NCBI GenBank assembly: GCA_022709605.1
Contig: JAKLIM010000163.1
Coordinates: 1 to 7,916, forward strand
DNA: 7,916 bases
Direction: 5' to 3'
Origin: Bacteroidota bacterium
Lineage (GTDB): Bacteria; Bacteroidota; Bacteroidia; Bacteroidales; Paludibacteraceae
The position numbers and the translations under genes are program-made. Under the pieces are notes generated by a model. That model ran no database searches. It saw only the letters and a program-made list of their open reading frames with translations, and was not told where the DNA came from. Numbering within the stretch: position 1 is the first letter of the stretch; every line of letters starts with the position of its first letter. Below are positions 7,032-7,916 of this stretch, in pieces.

Positions 7032-7040
7032 AAGAAATAT

Positions 7041-7916
7041 ATGGCTTTTAAAACTGATAATAAGCTAAAGACTAATTTTAATAAAATTTCAATCGGATTA
7101 GCATCTCCCGAAGAAATACTAAAATTATCGAGTGGCGAAGTACTCAAACCCGAAACGATTAATTACCGTACTTACAAACCTGAACGTGATGGTTTGTTCT
7201 GCGAACGCATTTTTGGTCCTACAAAAGACTTCGAATGTCATTGCGGAAAATACAAACGTATCCGTTACAAAGGTATTGTTTGCGACCGTTGCGGTGTAGA
7301 AGTTACCGAGAAGAAAGTTCGTCGCGAGCGCATGGGTCACATCCAATTGGTGGTACCTGTTGCACATATTTGGTATTTCCGTTCGTTACCGAATAAAATC
7401 GGTTATTTACTCGGGATGCCAACCAAAAAATTAGATTCAATCATTTATTACGAAAAATACGTTGTAATTCAGGCAGGTATTGCCGAAAACAGTGCTACTT
7501 TTTCGGCAGCTACTACGGGTAGTTTGCTTATCGCTCAGGGAGAATTACTTTCGGAAGAGGAATACTTAGACTTGCTGGAAACATTACCCCGCGAGAATCA
7601 GTTGCTTGATGATAGTGATCCGAATAAATTCATTGCCAAAATGGGTGCTGATGCGATTCATGATATGCTTACACGTTTAAATTTAGATGATTTATCATAC
7701 GAATTGCGTAACAGAGCAAATACTGATACTTCTCAGCAGCGCAAAAACGAAGCATTGAAACGCTTACAAATTGTAGAATCGTTCCGTGCTTCAAAAATGC
7801 GAAATAAACCTGAATGGATGATTATTAAAATCGTTCCGGTTATTCCGCCTGAGTTGCGTCCGTTAGTTCCGTTGGATGGTGGCCGTTTTGCTACTTCCGA
7901 TTTGAACGATTTATAC
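7041..7916 (+). CDS. rpoC: DNA-directed RNA polymerase subunit beta prime, N-terminal part (runs off window)
   Basis: The reading frame is open from ATG 7041 to the last base, giving 292 codons; the full family protein has about 1400 residues, so the rest, including the catalytic NADFDGD loop, lies beyond the window. It starts MAFKTDNKLK and soon shows ISIGLASPEEI and the zipper/clamp segment PERDGLFCERIFGP. The N-terminal zinc-binding domain is complete: Cys66, Cys68, Cys81 and Cys84 in the CHC-(12)-CDRC pattern. Further on, HIWYFRSLPNKIGYLLG and RPLVPLDGGRFATSDLNDLY (end of window, lid region) are typical. Residues 145-168 form a Ala/Ser/Thr-rich loop that looks longer than in E. coli or Bacteroides as I remember them. 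No Shine-Dalgarno sequence precedes the start. Confidence 0.98.
   Translation, partial: MAFKTDNKLKTNFNKISIGLASPEEILKLSSGEVLKPETINYRTYKPERDGLFCERIFGPTKDFECHCGKYKRIRYKGIVCDRCGVEVTEKKVRRERMGHIQLVVPVAHIWYFRSLPNKIGYLLGMPTKKLDSIIYYEKYVVIQAGIAENSATFSAATTGSLLIAQGELLSEEEYLDLLETLPRENQLLDDSDPNKFIAKMGADAIHDMLTRLNLDDLSYELRNRANTDTSQQRKNEALKRLQIVESFRASKMRNKPEWMIIKIVPVIPPELRPLVPLDGGRFATSDLNDLY

Noticed and set aside
6898..7040. A terminator between rpoB and rpoC
   Set aside because: The palindrome at 6924-6937 is not followed by a T-run, and rpoB and rpoC are normally co-transcribed.

Overview
This window is a canonical stretch of a bacterial chromosome, the secE-nusG-rplK-rplA-rplJ-rplL-rpoB-rpoC gene string. 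It carries protein export, transcription elongation, the ribosomal stalk and the two large RNA polymerase subunits. All genes are on the + strand and no foreign or accessory gene is inserted. The organism is most likely a member of the Bacteroidota, probably class Bacteroidia. The reasons are RpoB and RpoC sequences very close to what I remember of Bacteroides, an RpoB of 1270 residues, AT-rich DNA, A-rich start regions almost without Shine-Dalgarno sequences, and a tRNA-Trp next to secE that does not encode CCA. I cannot name a genus.

Layout: bases 1-20 are the 3' end of tRNA-Trp. secE (38-232) and nusG (257-805) follow closely. rplK, rplA, rplJ and rplL (859-2970) form a tight ribosomal protein block with gaps of 16, 12 and 41 bases. 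A 114-base gap after rplL holds a strong intrinsic-terminator-like hairpin with a U-tract. rpoB (3085-6897) follows, with its start corrected here to the ATG at 3085. A 143-base gap then carries a perfect 14-base palindrome and AT-rich repeats before rpoC (7041 onward), which runs off the end of the window. There is no gene-free stretch longer than 143 bases.

How it works together: SecE belongs to the translocon, NusG links RNA polymerase to the ribosome, L11/L1/L10/L7-L12 build the factor-binding stalk and L1 stalk, and RpoB/RpoC form the polymerase active centre. The hairpin between rplL and rpoB is placed where E. coli has an attenuator that lowers polymerase output relative to ribosomal proteins. 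No Bacteroidota-type promoter is evident between it and rpoB, so partial read-through is the simplest reading.

I found no undescribed system. The points worth a second look are small: the two intergenic regions flanking rpoB, the unusual GTG plus Shine-Dalgarno start of nusG, and a long low-complexity loop in RpoC.
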